This document shows, in pieces, positions 43,323-51,862 of a DNA stretch of 64,000 nt (within the stretch, counting starts at the first letter, position 1; each line of letters begins with the position of its first letter). The notes under the pieces were generated by a model that was not told where the DNA came from, made no database searches, and saw only the letters and a program-made list of their open reading frames with translations. Where the stretch lies: positions 1 to 64,000 of the forward strand of contig NZ_CALART010000109.1 in NCBI RefSeq assembly GCF_937888285.1. Direction: 5' to 3'. Position numbers and translations under genes: made by a program. This DNA comes from an uncultured Aquimonas sp. (GTDB lineage Bacteria > Pseudomonadota > Gammaproteobacteria > Xanthomonadales > Xanthomonadaceae).

Positions 43323-44144
43323 TCAAACTGTCGCGTTCTGCAAGGCAGACCAGCGCTGGATATGCCGCGCCAGTTCGGCCACGCCCTCCGTCAGCGCCGC
43401 CGGCCCCGGCTGCAGGATCAGCGGCGACTTCACCTCGATCAGGAAGCCGTCGCGCACGGCCGGCACGCTGTCCCAGCCCGGGCGCGCGGCGACCTGTTCG
43501 GGGCGGAATTTCTTGCCGCACCAGGAGCCGAACACGATCTGCGGCGCGCGCTCGATGATGGCGTCGTCGTTGGCGAGAATGCGGCGCTTGGCCAGCGACT
43601 CGACGGCAAGCTCGGGAAAGATGTCGTCGCCGCCGGCGATGCCGACCAGCTCCGAGACCCAACGGATGCCGCTGATCCGCGGCGCGTCCCATTCCTCGAA
43701 GTAGACGCGCGGGCGCACGGCCAGATTTGCGGCCGTTTCGGCGGTCGCGTCCAGCCCCGCGGCAAGCCGATCCGCCAGCGCTTCGGCCTTGGCGGACGCA
43801 CCCACCAGTGCCCCGAGTCGACGCACGTAGTCAAGGATCTCGGCAACACTGCGGTGGTTGGCGATCCAGACCTCGACGCCGCGGCGGATCAGCTCGGCGG
43901 CGATGTCGGCCTGGATGTCGGAGAAGCCGATCGCAAGATCGGGCTTGAGCGCCAGGATGGCCTCGACCTTGGCCGAGGTGAAAGCCGAGACCTTGGGTTT
44001 GTCGCGTCGCGCCTCCTTCGGCCGCACGGTGAAGCCGCTGATGCCGACGATGCGGTCCTGCTCGCCCAGCAGGTAGAGCGTCTCGGTGGGCTCCTCGGTG
44101 AGGCAGACGATGCGGCGCGGGCCGCCCAGGGGCAGCGCGCTCAC
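43323..44144 (-). CDS. Cobalamin/iron-type substrate-binding protein (BtuF-like), no signal peptide
   Basis: 273 residues from a GTG overlapping the pdxH stop (GTGA). It has the class III periplasmic binding fold: IVCLTEEPTETLYLLGE, VEAILALKPDLAIGFSDIQA, a long linking helix, and PRVYFEEWDAPRISGIRWVS. The closest pattern is the BtuF-like cobalamin-binding group. Neither this start nor the longer frame (to 44168) gives a signal peptide, and no permease or ATPase genes adjoin it. Either it is cytoplasmic with a changed role, or it is exported by an unseen route. Confidence 0.75.
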   Translation of the reverse strand: MSALPLGGPRRIVCLTEEPTETLYLLGEQDRIVGISGFTVRPKEARRDKPKVSAFTSAKVEAILALKPDLAIGFSDIQADIAAELIRRGVEVWIANHRSVAEILDYVRRLGALVGASAKAEALADRLAAGLDATAETAANLAVRPRVYFEEWDAPRISGIRWVSELVGIAGGDDIFPELAVESLAKRRILANDDAIIERAPQIVFGSWCGKKFRPEQVAARPGWDSVPAVRDGFLIEVKSPLILQPGPAALTEGVAELARHIQRWSALQNATV

Positions 44145-44734
44145 GGGTAGAGCAGGCGCTTGGTCCACGCGCCGTCGATGCGTTCGTAGCGGTGGCGGTC
44201 GTGCAGGCGCGCCGGCACGCCGTACCAGAACTCGATCGTGTCAGGCACCACGCGGAAGCCCGACCAGTGCGGCGGACGCGCGACCTCGCGGCCTTCGAAC
44301 TCACGCTCGAGATCGGCAATGCGCGCATCCAGCGTGGCGCGGCTGTCCAGCGTCTCCGACTGCAGCGATGCCCAGGCGCCGATCTGGCTGGCGCGTGGGC
44401 GCGAGGCGAAGTAGGCGTCGGCTTCGGCAGCGCTCACCGCCTGCACTGCGCCCTCGATCTTGGCCTGCACCTGATAGCGCAGGGTCTTCCACAGGAACAG
44501 CAGGGCGGCCTGTGGATTGGCCTGCAGCTGCTGGCCCTTGCGGCTGTTGAAGTTGGTGTAGAAGACGAAGCCGCGCTCGTCGAACTCCTTGAGCAGCACG
44601 GTGCGCGCAGAGGGCCGGCCGGCGGCATCGCAGGTCGCGACCGTCATCGCGGTGGGCTCGGGGTCACCGACCGACCTGGCTTCGTCCAGCAGGTCGCGGA
44701 AGGTGATCAAGGCTTCGGCGTAGAGGTCGCTCAT
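44141..44734 (-). CDS. pdxH: Pyridoxamine 5'-phosphate oxidase
   Basis: 197 residues. FMN enzyme oxidising PNP/PMP to pyridoxal 5'-phosphate. Start ATG at 44734 with GGAG upstream. Motifs: SARTVLLKEFDERGFVFYTN, SRKGQQLQANPQAALLF, SRPRASQIGAWAS, and the C-terminal WTKRLLYP with the conserved RLxP end. Co-transcribed and translationally coupled with the BtuF-like gene. Confidence 0.96.
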   Translation of the reverse strand: MSDLYAEALITFRDLLDEARSVGDPEPTAMTVATCDAAGRPSARTVLLKEFDERGFVFYTNFNSRKGQQLQANPQAALLFLWKTLRYQVQAKIEGAVQAVSAAEADAYFASRPRASQIGAWASLQSETLDSRATLDARIADLEREFEGREVARPPHWSGFRVVPDTIEFWYGVPARLHDRHRYERIDGAWTKRLLYP

Positions 44735-45027
44735 GCGGGGCTCCGGGTGGCGAATCGCTGTGGATGTGTACGAACCGTGGTGACAGTGTCGAGGCGATGC
44801 GAAATCGCCCGCTTGAGTTGGCGCAAGACGCGCGCAGCCAGTACCAACGGGGGAGGCGTGCAGTGTAGCGCTGCAGGCAGGCTGGACCCGTCGTCGCCTG
44901 CGAGGCTGCATCGGGACCAGCGTCAAGCGCTGCCGCTGCTCAAGGCCACACCGGCTGCAGCACTTCTGGCAGGCCACTCAATCCCGACCCCGGACCGCTG
45001 TCTGTCTACTCAAGGAAGAATGCCCGC

Positions 45028-47184
45028 GTGAATGCCTTCGTTCAGCGCTTGATCGCAATGCTCGTGCTGAGTGCGTTGCTCTGCGCGAGCAAGGCCGAGG
45101 CTGCCGAGTCCGAGCCCCTGCTCACCGACCATCTGCGCTCGCGTCTGGTCGCCGCCACCGACGCGGCCGTGCCGGGGCAGACGCTCAAGCTGGGCCTGCT
45201 GCTGGAGCACGATCCCGGCTGGCACACCTACTGGAAGAACCCCGGCGACTCGGGCCTGCCGACACGGATGGAGTTCGCACTTCCCGACGGGCTTGTCGCC
45301 GGCGAGATCGAATGGCCACTGCCGGAGCGCCAGCCCGCGGGCGGTCTGGTCAACTTCGGCTACAGCCACACCGAGCTGCTGCCGGTCAGCGTGGCGGTGC
45401 CGGCAGGCATTGCCGCGGAATCGATCGCAATCACGCTCAAGGCCAGCTGGCTGATCTGTGAGCTGGAGTGCATCCCCGGCAGCGGCGAGTACCGGCTGGA
45501 GCTGCCGGTCGCCGAGGAACTGCGGCCGAGCGTACACGCCGCCGCGTTCGAGCGCGCCGCCGTGCGACAGGCCCGCACGTTTGATGTCGATGCGCGCTAC
45601 CTCGCAGAAAAATCGGGTGTGGACATCGCGATTCCACTCGACGGCCCGCTGGCCGCCGCCTTCGCCGCAGGCGTGGAGGGCTGGACCCTGATGCCGGCGA
45701 CGCCGCAGGTGCTGGCCAATGCCGATCCGCCGCGCTTTGCGATCGCGAATGGTGAGCTCCGCGTCGAGGTTGCGCGCTCGGAGTTCTTCGCCAGCGCCCC
45801 CGAGCGCATCGAAGTGCTGCTCAGTGACGGCGAACGCGGCTACACGGTGTTCGCGCGCCACGCGCCCGCATTGCTTTCGGATGCCGCCGGAAACTCCGCC
45901 GCGGGATCCTCCGCGCCCAGCAGCACGATCGATGTCGCATTGGCCACCGCTGCGCCCGTCGGCCTGTGGCTGGCCCTGGTGCTGGCCTTCGCCGGCGGTC
46001 TGGTGCTGAACCTGATGCCCTGCGTGTTCCCGGTGCTGAGCCTGAAGGCGCTGGGCGCGATCGAATCCGCACACGACTCGGTAGAGATGCGGCGGCACGG
46101 CCTGTGGTACTCGCTGGGCGTGCTCGCCAGCGTGCTGCTCGTCGCCGGTCTCCTGCTCGCCCTGCGCGCCGGCGGTGAAGCCATCGGCTGGGGCTTCCAG
46201 CTGCAAGAGCCTGGCTTTGTCGCCGCGATCGCCCTGCTGCTGTTCGCGATGGGGCTTTCGTTCTCGGGACTGTATGAGTTCGGCACGGGCATCACCGGCC
46301 TGGGCCAGCAGCTCACCGAGGGCGGCGGCCGCCGTGGGGCCTTCTTCACCGGAGTGCTGGCCTGCGTGGTCGCCAGCCCCTGCACGGCGCCCTTCATGGG
46401 CACGGCATTGGGTGCCGCACTGGTGCTGCCGACGCACGAGGCCCTGCTGGTGTTCGCCTTCCTCGCGCTGGGGCTGGCCTTTCCGATGTTGCTGCTCGGC
46501 TATGTGCCGGCACTGGCGCGGCGGCTGCCGCGGCCGGGCGCGTGGATGCAGACCTTCCGCGAGCTGCTGGCGTTTCCGCTGTACCTGACCGTGCTCTGGC
46601 TGGCCTGGGTGTTCGGCCGGCAGACCGGCATGCTCGCACTGACCGCGCTCGGCGCCGGCTTCATCGCCATCGCTTTCGCCCTGTGGCTGCTGCGGCGCGC
46701 GCAGAGCCGCGAGCGCGGCGCCCTGCCCCTGCGCGCGCTGGCTGCGCTCGCATTGATCTCGGTGCTGGCGCTCCCTCTGCTCGCGCCGCGCGACAGCGGC
46801 CCGACGGGCACGGCCGCAACAGACGCCCTGCACGAGCCCTGGACGCCCGCGCGCTTCGCGGCACTGCGCAGCGAAGGCCGACCGGTGCTGGTCAACATGA
46901 CCGCCGACTGGTGCATCACCTGTCTTGCCAACGAGCGCGTGGCCCTGTCCTCGACCGAGTTCGCGGACGCGCTGCAGGCGCGCGGGGTGGTCTATCTGAA
47001 GGGCGACTGGACCCGTCAGGACGCCGACATCACGGCCTTTCTCGAATCCTTCGGCCGCAGCGGCGTGCCGCTGTACGTGCTGTATCCCGCGCGGGGCGAG
47101 CCGATCGTCCTGCCGCAACTTCTGACGCCCGCGCTCGTGCGCGAGGCGCTCGGAGCCCTGCCGCCGGCACGCGCCGACGGCTGA
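45028..47184 (+). CDS. DsbD/ScsB-type thiol:disulfide interchange protein
   Basis: 718 residues from a GTG with AAGGAAG upstream. After a signal peptide comes a periplasmic domain with the ScsB-like blocks GWHTYWKNPGDSGLPTRMEF and WLICELECIPG (redox Cys pair), then an eight-helix DsbD core with a Cys in LNLMPCVFPVLSLKAL and one in VVASPCTAPFMG, and a C-terminal periplasmic thioredoxin domain with ADWCITCLANE. It carries electrons from cytoplasmic thioredoxin to periplasmic partners. A redoxin gene follows after 35 bases. Confidence 0.92.
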   Translation: MNAFVQRLIAMLVLSALLCASKAEAAESEPLLTDHLRSRLVAATDAAVPGQTLKLGLLLEHDPGWHTYWKNPGDSGLPTRMEFALPDGLVAGEIEWPLPERQPAGGLVNFGYSHTELLPVSVAVPAGIAAESIAITLKASWLICELECIPGSGEYRLELPVAEELRPSVHAAAFERAAVRQARTFDVDARYLAEKSGVDIAIPLDGPLAAAFAAGVEGWTLMPATPQVLANADPPRFAIANGELRVEVARSEFFASAPERIEVLLSDGERGYTVFARHAPALLSDAAGNSAAGSSAPSSTIDVALATAAPVGLWLALVLAFAGGLVLNLMPCVFPVLSLKALGAIESAHDSVEMRRHGLWYSLGVLASVLLVAGLLLALRAGGEAIGWGFQLQEPGFVAAIALLLFAMGLSFSGLYEFGTGITGLGQQLTEGGGRRGAFFTGVLACVVASPCTAPFMGTALGAALVLPTHEALLVFAFLALGLAFPMLLLGYVPALARRLPRPGAWMQTFRELLAFPLYLTVLWLAWVFGRQTGMLALTALGAGFIAIAFALWLLRRAQSRERGALPLRALAALALISVLALPLLAPRDSGPTGTAATDALHEPWTPARFAALRSEGRPVLVNMTADWCITCLANERVALSSTEFADALQARGVVYLKGDWTRQDADITAFLESFGRSGVPLYVLYPARGEPIVLPQLLTPALVREALGALPPARADG

Positions 47185-47219
47185 ATGTCCCCACCCAAGA
47201 AACGCAGCAGGAGACCCGC

Positions 47220-47846
47220 ATGAACCGCATCGCCCTGTCCCGCCTCGCCTTCGCCAGCCTCGCCGCCTTCGGCCTCGCCGTTGGCAGCGCCTCCGCCGCG
47301 CCCGAGATCGGCGCCGCTGCCCCGGCGTTCACCCTGACCGACGCCGACGGCAAGACCCACTCGCTGGAAGACTTCCGCGGCAAGACCGTGGTGCTGGAAT
47401 GGACCAACCACGACTGTCCCTTCGTCAAGAAGCACTACAACGGCGAGAACATGCAGAAGCAGCAGCGCGACGCCGCCGAGACCGGCGTGGTGTGGCTGAC
47501 CGTCAACTCGTCCGCGCCCGGCAAGCAGGGCCACGTCAGCGCCGAGCAGGCCAAGCAGATCGCCGCCGGCTGGAACGCCGCCAACGCCGCCTATCTGTTC
47601 GACACCGACGGCACCGTCGGCCGCGCCTACGCTGCCAAGACCACGCCACACATGTACGTGATCGATGCCGAAGGCGTGCTGCGCTACAACGGCGCCATCG
47701 ACAGCATTCCCAGCGCCGATGTCGCCGACATCCCCAAGGCCACCCAGTACGTGTCGACCGGCCTGTCCGAGCTTGGCGCCGGCGGCAGCATCAGCACCAG
47801 CGTCACCCAGCCCTACGGCTGCAGCATCAAGTACGCGGACTCCTGA
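47220..47846 (+). CDS. Periplasmic redoxin-domain (thioredoxin-like) protein
   Basis: 208 residues with signal peptide (AFASLAAFGLAVGSASAAP). Thioredoxin/AhpC-TSA fold with EWTNHDCPFVKKHYNGENM, i.e. a single N-terminal Cys rather than CXXC, and a conserved cis-Pro region TTPHMYVID. A second cysteine lies near the C-terminus in QPYGCSIKYADS, typical of this family. Good AGGAGA site. Probably reduced by the DsbD/ScsB-like protein encoded just upstream. Confidence 0.88.
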   Translation: MNRIALSRLAFASLAAFGLAVGSASAAPEIGAAAPAFTLTDADGKTHSLEDFRGKTVVLEWTNHDCPFVKKHYNGENMQKQQRDAAETGVVWLTVNSSAPGKQGHVSAEQAKQIAAGWNAANAAYLFDTDGTVGRAYAAKTTPHMYVIDAEGVLRYNGAIDSIPSADVADIPKATQYVSTGLSELGAGGSISTSVTQPYGCSIKYADS

Positions 47847-48195
47847 GAGAAGGTGGATCGACTCCCTCCGGGTTTCGATCCGTGGACGCGAGTCCGGCAC
47901 AGGTCCGGACTCGCTCTCTCTGGATAGACCGCTTGCGTGCCGGTGGTGCGGGCGCGCCCATGATGGCGCGCGGCACTTTTCCTCGCTTCGGCCCTGCCCA
48001 TCCTCCAAAGCCTGGGCGGCCGCCTTCGGCCTCGCTAACCGGCTGAGCCGCTCCAGCTACGCCGGTGTCGACGCTTCCGGGCCAATCCGCGGCGCAGGGC
48101 TTGCACGACTTTGGGCGAAGTGGCCGCTTCCGTCAGCCCGCGTTGGCATCGCGAGGTCTAGACTTCGCCGCGCTCCCTACCGATGACCCAGACCC
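47847..48195 (+). other. Intergenic region after the redoxin gene
   Basis: 349 bases without a supportable gene. It holds a strong hairpin (47888-47914) and an imperfect one just before it (arms GGATCGA/TCGATCC, about 47852-47875). The remainder shows nothing I can assign. Confidence 0.5.
47888..47914 (+). terminator. Hairpin terminator of the dsbD-redoxin operon
   Basis: Perfect 10-bp stem GCGAGTCCGG/CCGGACTCGC with a 7-base loop, followed by TCTCTCT, 41 bases past the redoxin stop. Confidence 0.7.
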
Positions 48196-48735
48196 ATGGC
48201 CTTCCGCACTCCAACGCCCGAGCAGATCCGCAGCGGCAAGCTGGGACGCCTGTTCGGGCCGCGACTGGCGGATCAGCGGCTGTGGACGCGGCGTCGCCGC
48301 AGCGTGGCATTGGGCATGGCGGTCGGCGTGTTCTTCGGTTTCCTGATACCGCTGGGCCAGTTCCTGTTCGCTGGCGCGCTTGCGATCGTGCTGCGCGCCA
48401 ACGTGCCGGCAGCGATGGTCAGCACCCTCGTGACCAACCCGTTCACCTTCGGCCCGGTGTATTACGCGGCCTACCTGGTCGGTAGCTGGCTGCTGGGCAG
48501 CGCGCCCAGCGAAGCCGAGGCGCAGGGCGCACTGGCAGCGGCGGAAGCAGCGAGCAGCGGATCCACGTGGATGGATGGAGTGGGCGCGCCGCTGCTGACG
48601 GGCCTGGTGCTGTTCGCCTGCGTAGGCAGCGTGCTGGCGTACTTCAGCGTGCGCTGGCTGTGGCTGCTGGGCGTGCTGCGCAAGCGTCGTCGGCTGCGTC
48701 ATGCGCGTGCGGCGCGCGCCGTCGAAGCGACCTAG
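48196..48735 (+). CDS. DUF2062 membrane protein
   Basis: 179 residues. Family hallmarks: SVALGMAVGVFFGFLIPLGQ, then LRANVPAAMVSTLVTNPFTF (the TNPxT motif) and GPVYYAAYLVGSWLLG; three to four membrane helices and a basic tail (LRKRRRLRHARAAR). Function unknown. Stands alone on the plus strand between the redoxin operon and tRNA-Ser. Confidence 0.85.
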   Translation: MAFRTPTPEQIRSGKLGRLFGPRLADQRLWTRRRRSVALGMAVGVFFGFLIPLGQFLFAGALAIVLRANVPAAMVSTLVTNPFTFGPVYYAAYLVGSWLLGSAPSEAEAQGALAAAEAASSGSTWMDGVGAPLLTGLVLFACVGSVLAYFSVRWLWLLGVLRKRRRLRHARAARAVEAT

Positions 48736-48991
48736 GAGCCTCTCGGGCTTTGGTGGTCGAGGCGATAGTTCGGCTGCCTGAGGACAGTTCCCGGCGATGT
48801 GCGGGCCCGTAGCAGCGCTATGGGTCAAGAATCGGCGGAGAGACGGACCGCGCAGACGAAATCAAGCGATGCCGCGGGCGGGCAGCGTCTCAGCGCGAGG
48901 CGTTCGTGCGGTTCTGCGCACCGCATCCTGCGCGGTGGATACGATCAGGGCCACCCGGCTCTACCCGTAACGGCCCTGAAACGCTTGTAAC

Positions 48992-49082
48992 TGGCGGAGA
49001 GGGAGGGATTCGAACCCTCGATACGCCGGAGGCGTATACCGGATTTCGAGTCCGGCGCATTCGACCACTCTGCCACCTCTCC
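48992..49082 (-). tRNA. tRNA-Ser (CGA)
   Basis: 91 bases including CCA, class II with long variable arm. Acceptor GGAGAGG/CCTCTCC; anticodon loop CTCGAAA gives anticodon CGA (UCG codon). The T-loop is GGTTCGAAT. Confidence 0.97.
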
Positions 49083-49126
49083 AGGTGGTCTTGCTCGTCG
49101 ACGCTGCGGCCGTCGCGAGGTCGCGC

Positions 49127-49155
49127 ATCATACGGACAGCTCCAACGTCACACAA
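49127..49155 (-). promoter_or_regulatory. Sigma-70 promoter of tRNA-Ser(CGA)
   Basis: Minus strand: TTGTGT (49155-49150), 17-base spacer, TATGAT (49132-49127), GC-rich discriminator. The start lies about 38 bases upstream of the tRNA. Confidence 0.65.
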
Positions 49156-49318
49156 GCCCGATCGGCTGCGGCAGGTGGCGGTGCATGGCCGCGGCGGCAC
49201 GGCCGCCTTCGCAGCGCCTGACGGGCATAGGCCTCTTTCTCCGTATACGATTGCATGAACCCCCAGGATGTCCGCGCCGATGCCGGCCATCACCACATGC
49301 CACACCAGGTCTGCACGC

Positions 49319-50020
49319 ATGATCGAATTCGGACTGCTGAGTCACGTCGGGCTGCGTCGCGAACACAACGAAGACACCTTCTACGGCGACAGCGAGCTCG
49401 GCCTGTGGCTGGTGGCCGACGGCATGGGTGGCCATGAGTTCGGCGAGGTCGCAAGCGCGATGGCGCGCGATGCGATCGTGCGCGAGGTGCGCGCCGGCGC
49501 CAACCTGAGCACCGCCATCCAGCGCGCCGACGAGGAACTGATCGACCACAGCCGCCAGCGCAGCGACGCCCTGCCCATGGGCACCACCGTGGCCGCCGTG
49601 CGCGTGCAGCGGGACCGCTTCGAAGTGGCCTGGGTTGGCGACAGCCGCGCCTATTTGTGGAACGGTCGCCTGCAGCAGCTCTCGCAGGATCACAGCTACG
49701 TCCAGGAGCTGATCGAACAGGGCGCAATCACTGCCGAGCAGGCGCGCAGCCATCCGCATCGGAACGTGGTGACGCAGGCGCTGGGTGTCACCGACCCAGA
49801 CAATCTGCGCGTGGAGACCATCAGCGGCGAGCTCAAGCCAGGAATGCAGCTGCTGCTGTGCAGCGACGGCCTCACCGAAGAAGTCGATGACAGCGAGATC
49901 GAGCGGACGCTTTCGCGCAGTGACCTCAGCGCGCAGGAATGCGTCGACCAGCTGATCGTCGCCGCCCTCGATGGCGGCGGCTCGGATAACGTCACCGTGG
50001 TGCTGGTGCGGCGGCACTGA
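49319..50020 (+). CDS. PP2C-family Ser/Thr protein phosphatase
   Basis: 233 residues from MIEFGLLSHVGLRREHNEDTF; an in-frame ATG at 49268 is possible. Metal-dependent PPM phosphatase: RREHNED, VADGMGGHEFGE, the mid-domain WVGDSRAYLWNG, LLLCSDGLTEEVD and GGGSDNVTVVLV carry the conserved Asp/Gly residues. It would reverse Hanks-type kinase signalling, but the only such kinase in the window is 44 kb away, so pairing is speculative. Confidence 0.92.
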   Translation: MIEFGLLSHVGLRREHNEDTFYGDSELGLWLVADGMGGHEFGEVASAMARDAIVREVRAGANLSTAIQRADEELIDHSRQRSDALPMGTTVAAVRVQRDRFEVAWVGDSRAYLWNGRLQQLSQDHSYVQELIEQGAITAEQARSHPHRNVVTQALGVTDPDNLRVETISGELKPGMQLLLCSDGLTEEVDDSEIERTLSRSDLSAQECVDQLIVAALDGGGSDNVTVVLVRRH

Positions 50021-50222
50021 GGGCGTCGGGGACACGCCTCCTCCGGCTGCAGCCGCAGACAGATCCTTTGGCTTTACGGCAGCCTTGCGGCTCCCCCGCA
50101 GGCGGTCGGTGGTCCGCTACGCCAGTGGCTGTTGCGCATCGCGCGGGCAAAGTGCGCCGATGATCTTCACGCAGAGGACGCACAGCGGATCCGGCGGTGC
50201 GGACGCAGCTCACCGCACGCGA

Positions 50223-50903
50223 TCACTCCAGCAGCAAATCCTCGAAGAACGCGCCAATCGGCAGCTGCGGATGGCGGATCTGGATCTCCAGCACCCACAG
50301 CCCGGGAGACGGTACGAACTCGGCTGCGGCCAGCTTGCCGGCCTTGTGCACCGCGTGTGGGAAGTCGCCCAGACGATGCCCAGGTGCGCCCAGGTTCAGC
50401 ACGTAGCCGCGCGCGCGCGTCGCCTCCTCGGCAAAGGCATAGAGCTCACGACCACTGCAGCCAGTACGCCAGCGCGCCGCGACCTCGTGGAAGATCTCTC
50501 GAGCAGCCGCTGCGATGGCGTGGTGTTCAGGTGCATCGCCGAGGACGTAGGTGTCGCCGTAGTCACCTTCGTGGCCGTCCCAGACCGGGCCGATGTCGAT
50601 GAAGAACAGATCGCTGTCGCCCAGCACGATCTCCGGATCCGAAGACTCCTTGTACAGCTTCAGCGTGTTCGCGCCGAAGCGGATGTGGGTCGGATGCCAG
50701 ATCCGCTCGAAACCAAGGTCGGCGAACACCTGTGCCGCAATCGCGTTGGCCTGCTCCTCGCGCATGCCGGGGCGCAGGGCGTCCGCAATCCTCCGGGTGG
50801 CCTCGATCGACCTTGAGCGCGCCGCGAGCAGCGCCGCAGCGTCAAAGCCCGGACCTACGCCTTCCCCCGCATGCGGCCCCGGGGCCCGCAGATGAATTCC
50901 CAT
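50223..50903 (-). CDS. M24-family metallopeptidase (Xaa-Pro aminopeptidase-like)
   Basis: 226 residues from the ATG at 50903. Pita-bread fold with all five metal ligands apparent: Asp in FFIDIGPVWDG, Asp in EGDYGDTYV, His in GHRLGDFPHAVH, Glu in WVLEIQIRHP and the last Glu in GAFFEDLLLE. It lacks the N-terminal domain of prolidases and resembles stand-alone catalytic-domain members. The protein ends just after the last ligand. Substrate unknown. Confidence 0.82.
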   Translation of the reverse strand: MGIHLRAPGPHAGEGVGPGFDAAALLAARSRSIEATRRIADALRPGMREEQANAIAAQVFADLGFERIWHPTHIRFGANTLKLYKESSDPEIVLGDSDLFFIDIGPVWDGHEGDYGDTYVLGDAPEHHAIAAAAREIFHEVAARWRTGCSGRELYAFAEEATRARGYVLNLGAPGHRLGDFPHAVHKAGKLAAAEFVPSPGLWVLEIQIRHPQLPIGAFFEDLLLE

Positions 50904-51052
50904 GACTCCACCTCGCCGCCGCGGCGGCATGAACTTCCAGGCCCGGCACCTTGGCCGCGCGCGACAGAGCCGTCAAGGCAGGTTGACGAACCCAAGCTGG
51001 TATCCTCGCGACCGATGAGCCCCTTCTTTTCGCCGCCAGGCAGCGTGCGCAC

Positions 51053-51721
51053 ATGAGCACGCCGTTCCCAGCGCGCTCCATGCCGGAACGCTTCCGTGGT
51101 TTCCTGCCCGTGGTCGTCGATGTCGAGACCGGCGGCTTCGACGCCGAGCGCCATGCCCTGCTTGAGATCGCCGCCTCTCCGATCGAGATGGATGCGGAAG
51201 GCAGGGTCTTTCCGGGCCCCGTGGTCTCGACCCACGTGATTCCATTTGCGGGTGCGGAGATCGACCCCAAGGCGCTGGAGATCACCGGCATCGATGTCGA
51301 CCATCCCCTGCGCGGCGCGATCAACGAGCGCGCGGCTCTGGACCACCTGTTCGCACCGATCCGCCAGGCCATCAAGCGGTACGGCTGCCAGCGCGCGATC
51401 CTGGTCGGCCACAACGCGGCCTTCGATCTCGGCTTCCTCAACGCGGCGGTGCGACGCACCTCGCACAAGCGCAACCCCTTCCATCCGTTCAGCTGCTTCG
51501 ACACCGCCACCCTGGCGGGACTGGCGTTCGGGCAGACGGTGCTGAGCCGCGCCGTGCAGGCTGCGGGCATCGCCTGGAACAGCGCCGAAGCCCATTCCGC
51601 GGTCTACGACACCGAACGCACCGCCGAGCTGTTCTGCGCCATCGTCAACCGCTGGCGCGCGCTGTCCAGCCTCGACGCGGCGGGTGTCGACCATTCGCTG
51701 CTGGTCGCGGATGAGGGCTGA
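51053..51721 (+). CDS. rnt: Ribonuclease T
   Basis: 222 residues. DEDDh 3'-5' exoribonuclease trimming tRNA and other stable RNA 3' ends. Catalytic D23 and E25 (VVDVETGG), D125 (GHNAAFDLGF), H181 and D186 (HSAVYDT) fall on exactly the E. coli numbers as I recall them, which supports the ATG at 51053. A small perfect hairpin (51721-51739) follows the stop. Confidence 0.96.
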   Translation: MSTPFPARSMPERFRGFLPVVVDVETGGFDAERHALLEIAASPIEMDAEGRVFPGPVVSTHVIPFAGAEIDPKALEITGIDVDHPLRGAINERAALDHLFAPIRQAIKRYGCQRAILVGHNAAFDLGFLNAAVRRTSHKRNPFHPFSCFDTATLAGLAFGQTVLSRAVQAAGIAWNSAEAHSAVYDTERTAELFCAIVNRWRALSSLDAAGVDHSLLVADEG

Positions 51722-51739
51722 GCGGGCCAAAGGCCCGCT
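51721..51739 (+). terminator. Hairpin after rnt
   Basis: AGCGGGCC AAA GGCCCGCT, a perfect 8-bp stem directly after the stop; no T run follows. Confidence 0.5.
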
Positions 51740-51772
51740 GCGCCCTGCCGTCCGGTTTGTCGAGCGACAGGC

Positions 51773-51802
51773 AAAAAAGAGGGCTCCATTTGCATGGAGC
51801 CC
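51773..51802 (-). terminator. Intrinsic terminator of the FadL-like gene
   Basis: Minus strand: 8-bp stem (51802-51795 with 51788-51781), 6-base loop, then CT and six T (51778-51773). It ends transcription of the minus-strand gene whose stop is at 51863. Confidence 0.8.
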
Positions 51803-51862
51803 TGCGAGATCAAGCCCTGTTAACTTGAGTACTCAGGAGTGCGCCGCCAGGGGCGGCAAAAA

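Noticed and set aside
44145..44200. Cobalamin riboswitch for the BtuF-like gene
   Set aside because: The gene starts inside pdxH, leaving no leader; none was seen upstream of pdxH either.
45010..47118. 702-codon open frame opposite the DsbD/ScsB gene
   Set aside because: Gln/Arg/Gly-rich low-complexity product without any recognisable domain; the plus-strand gene is real.
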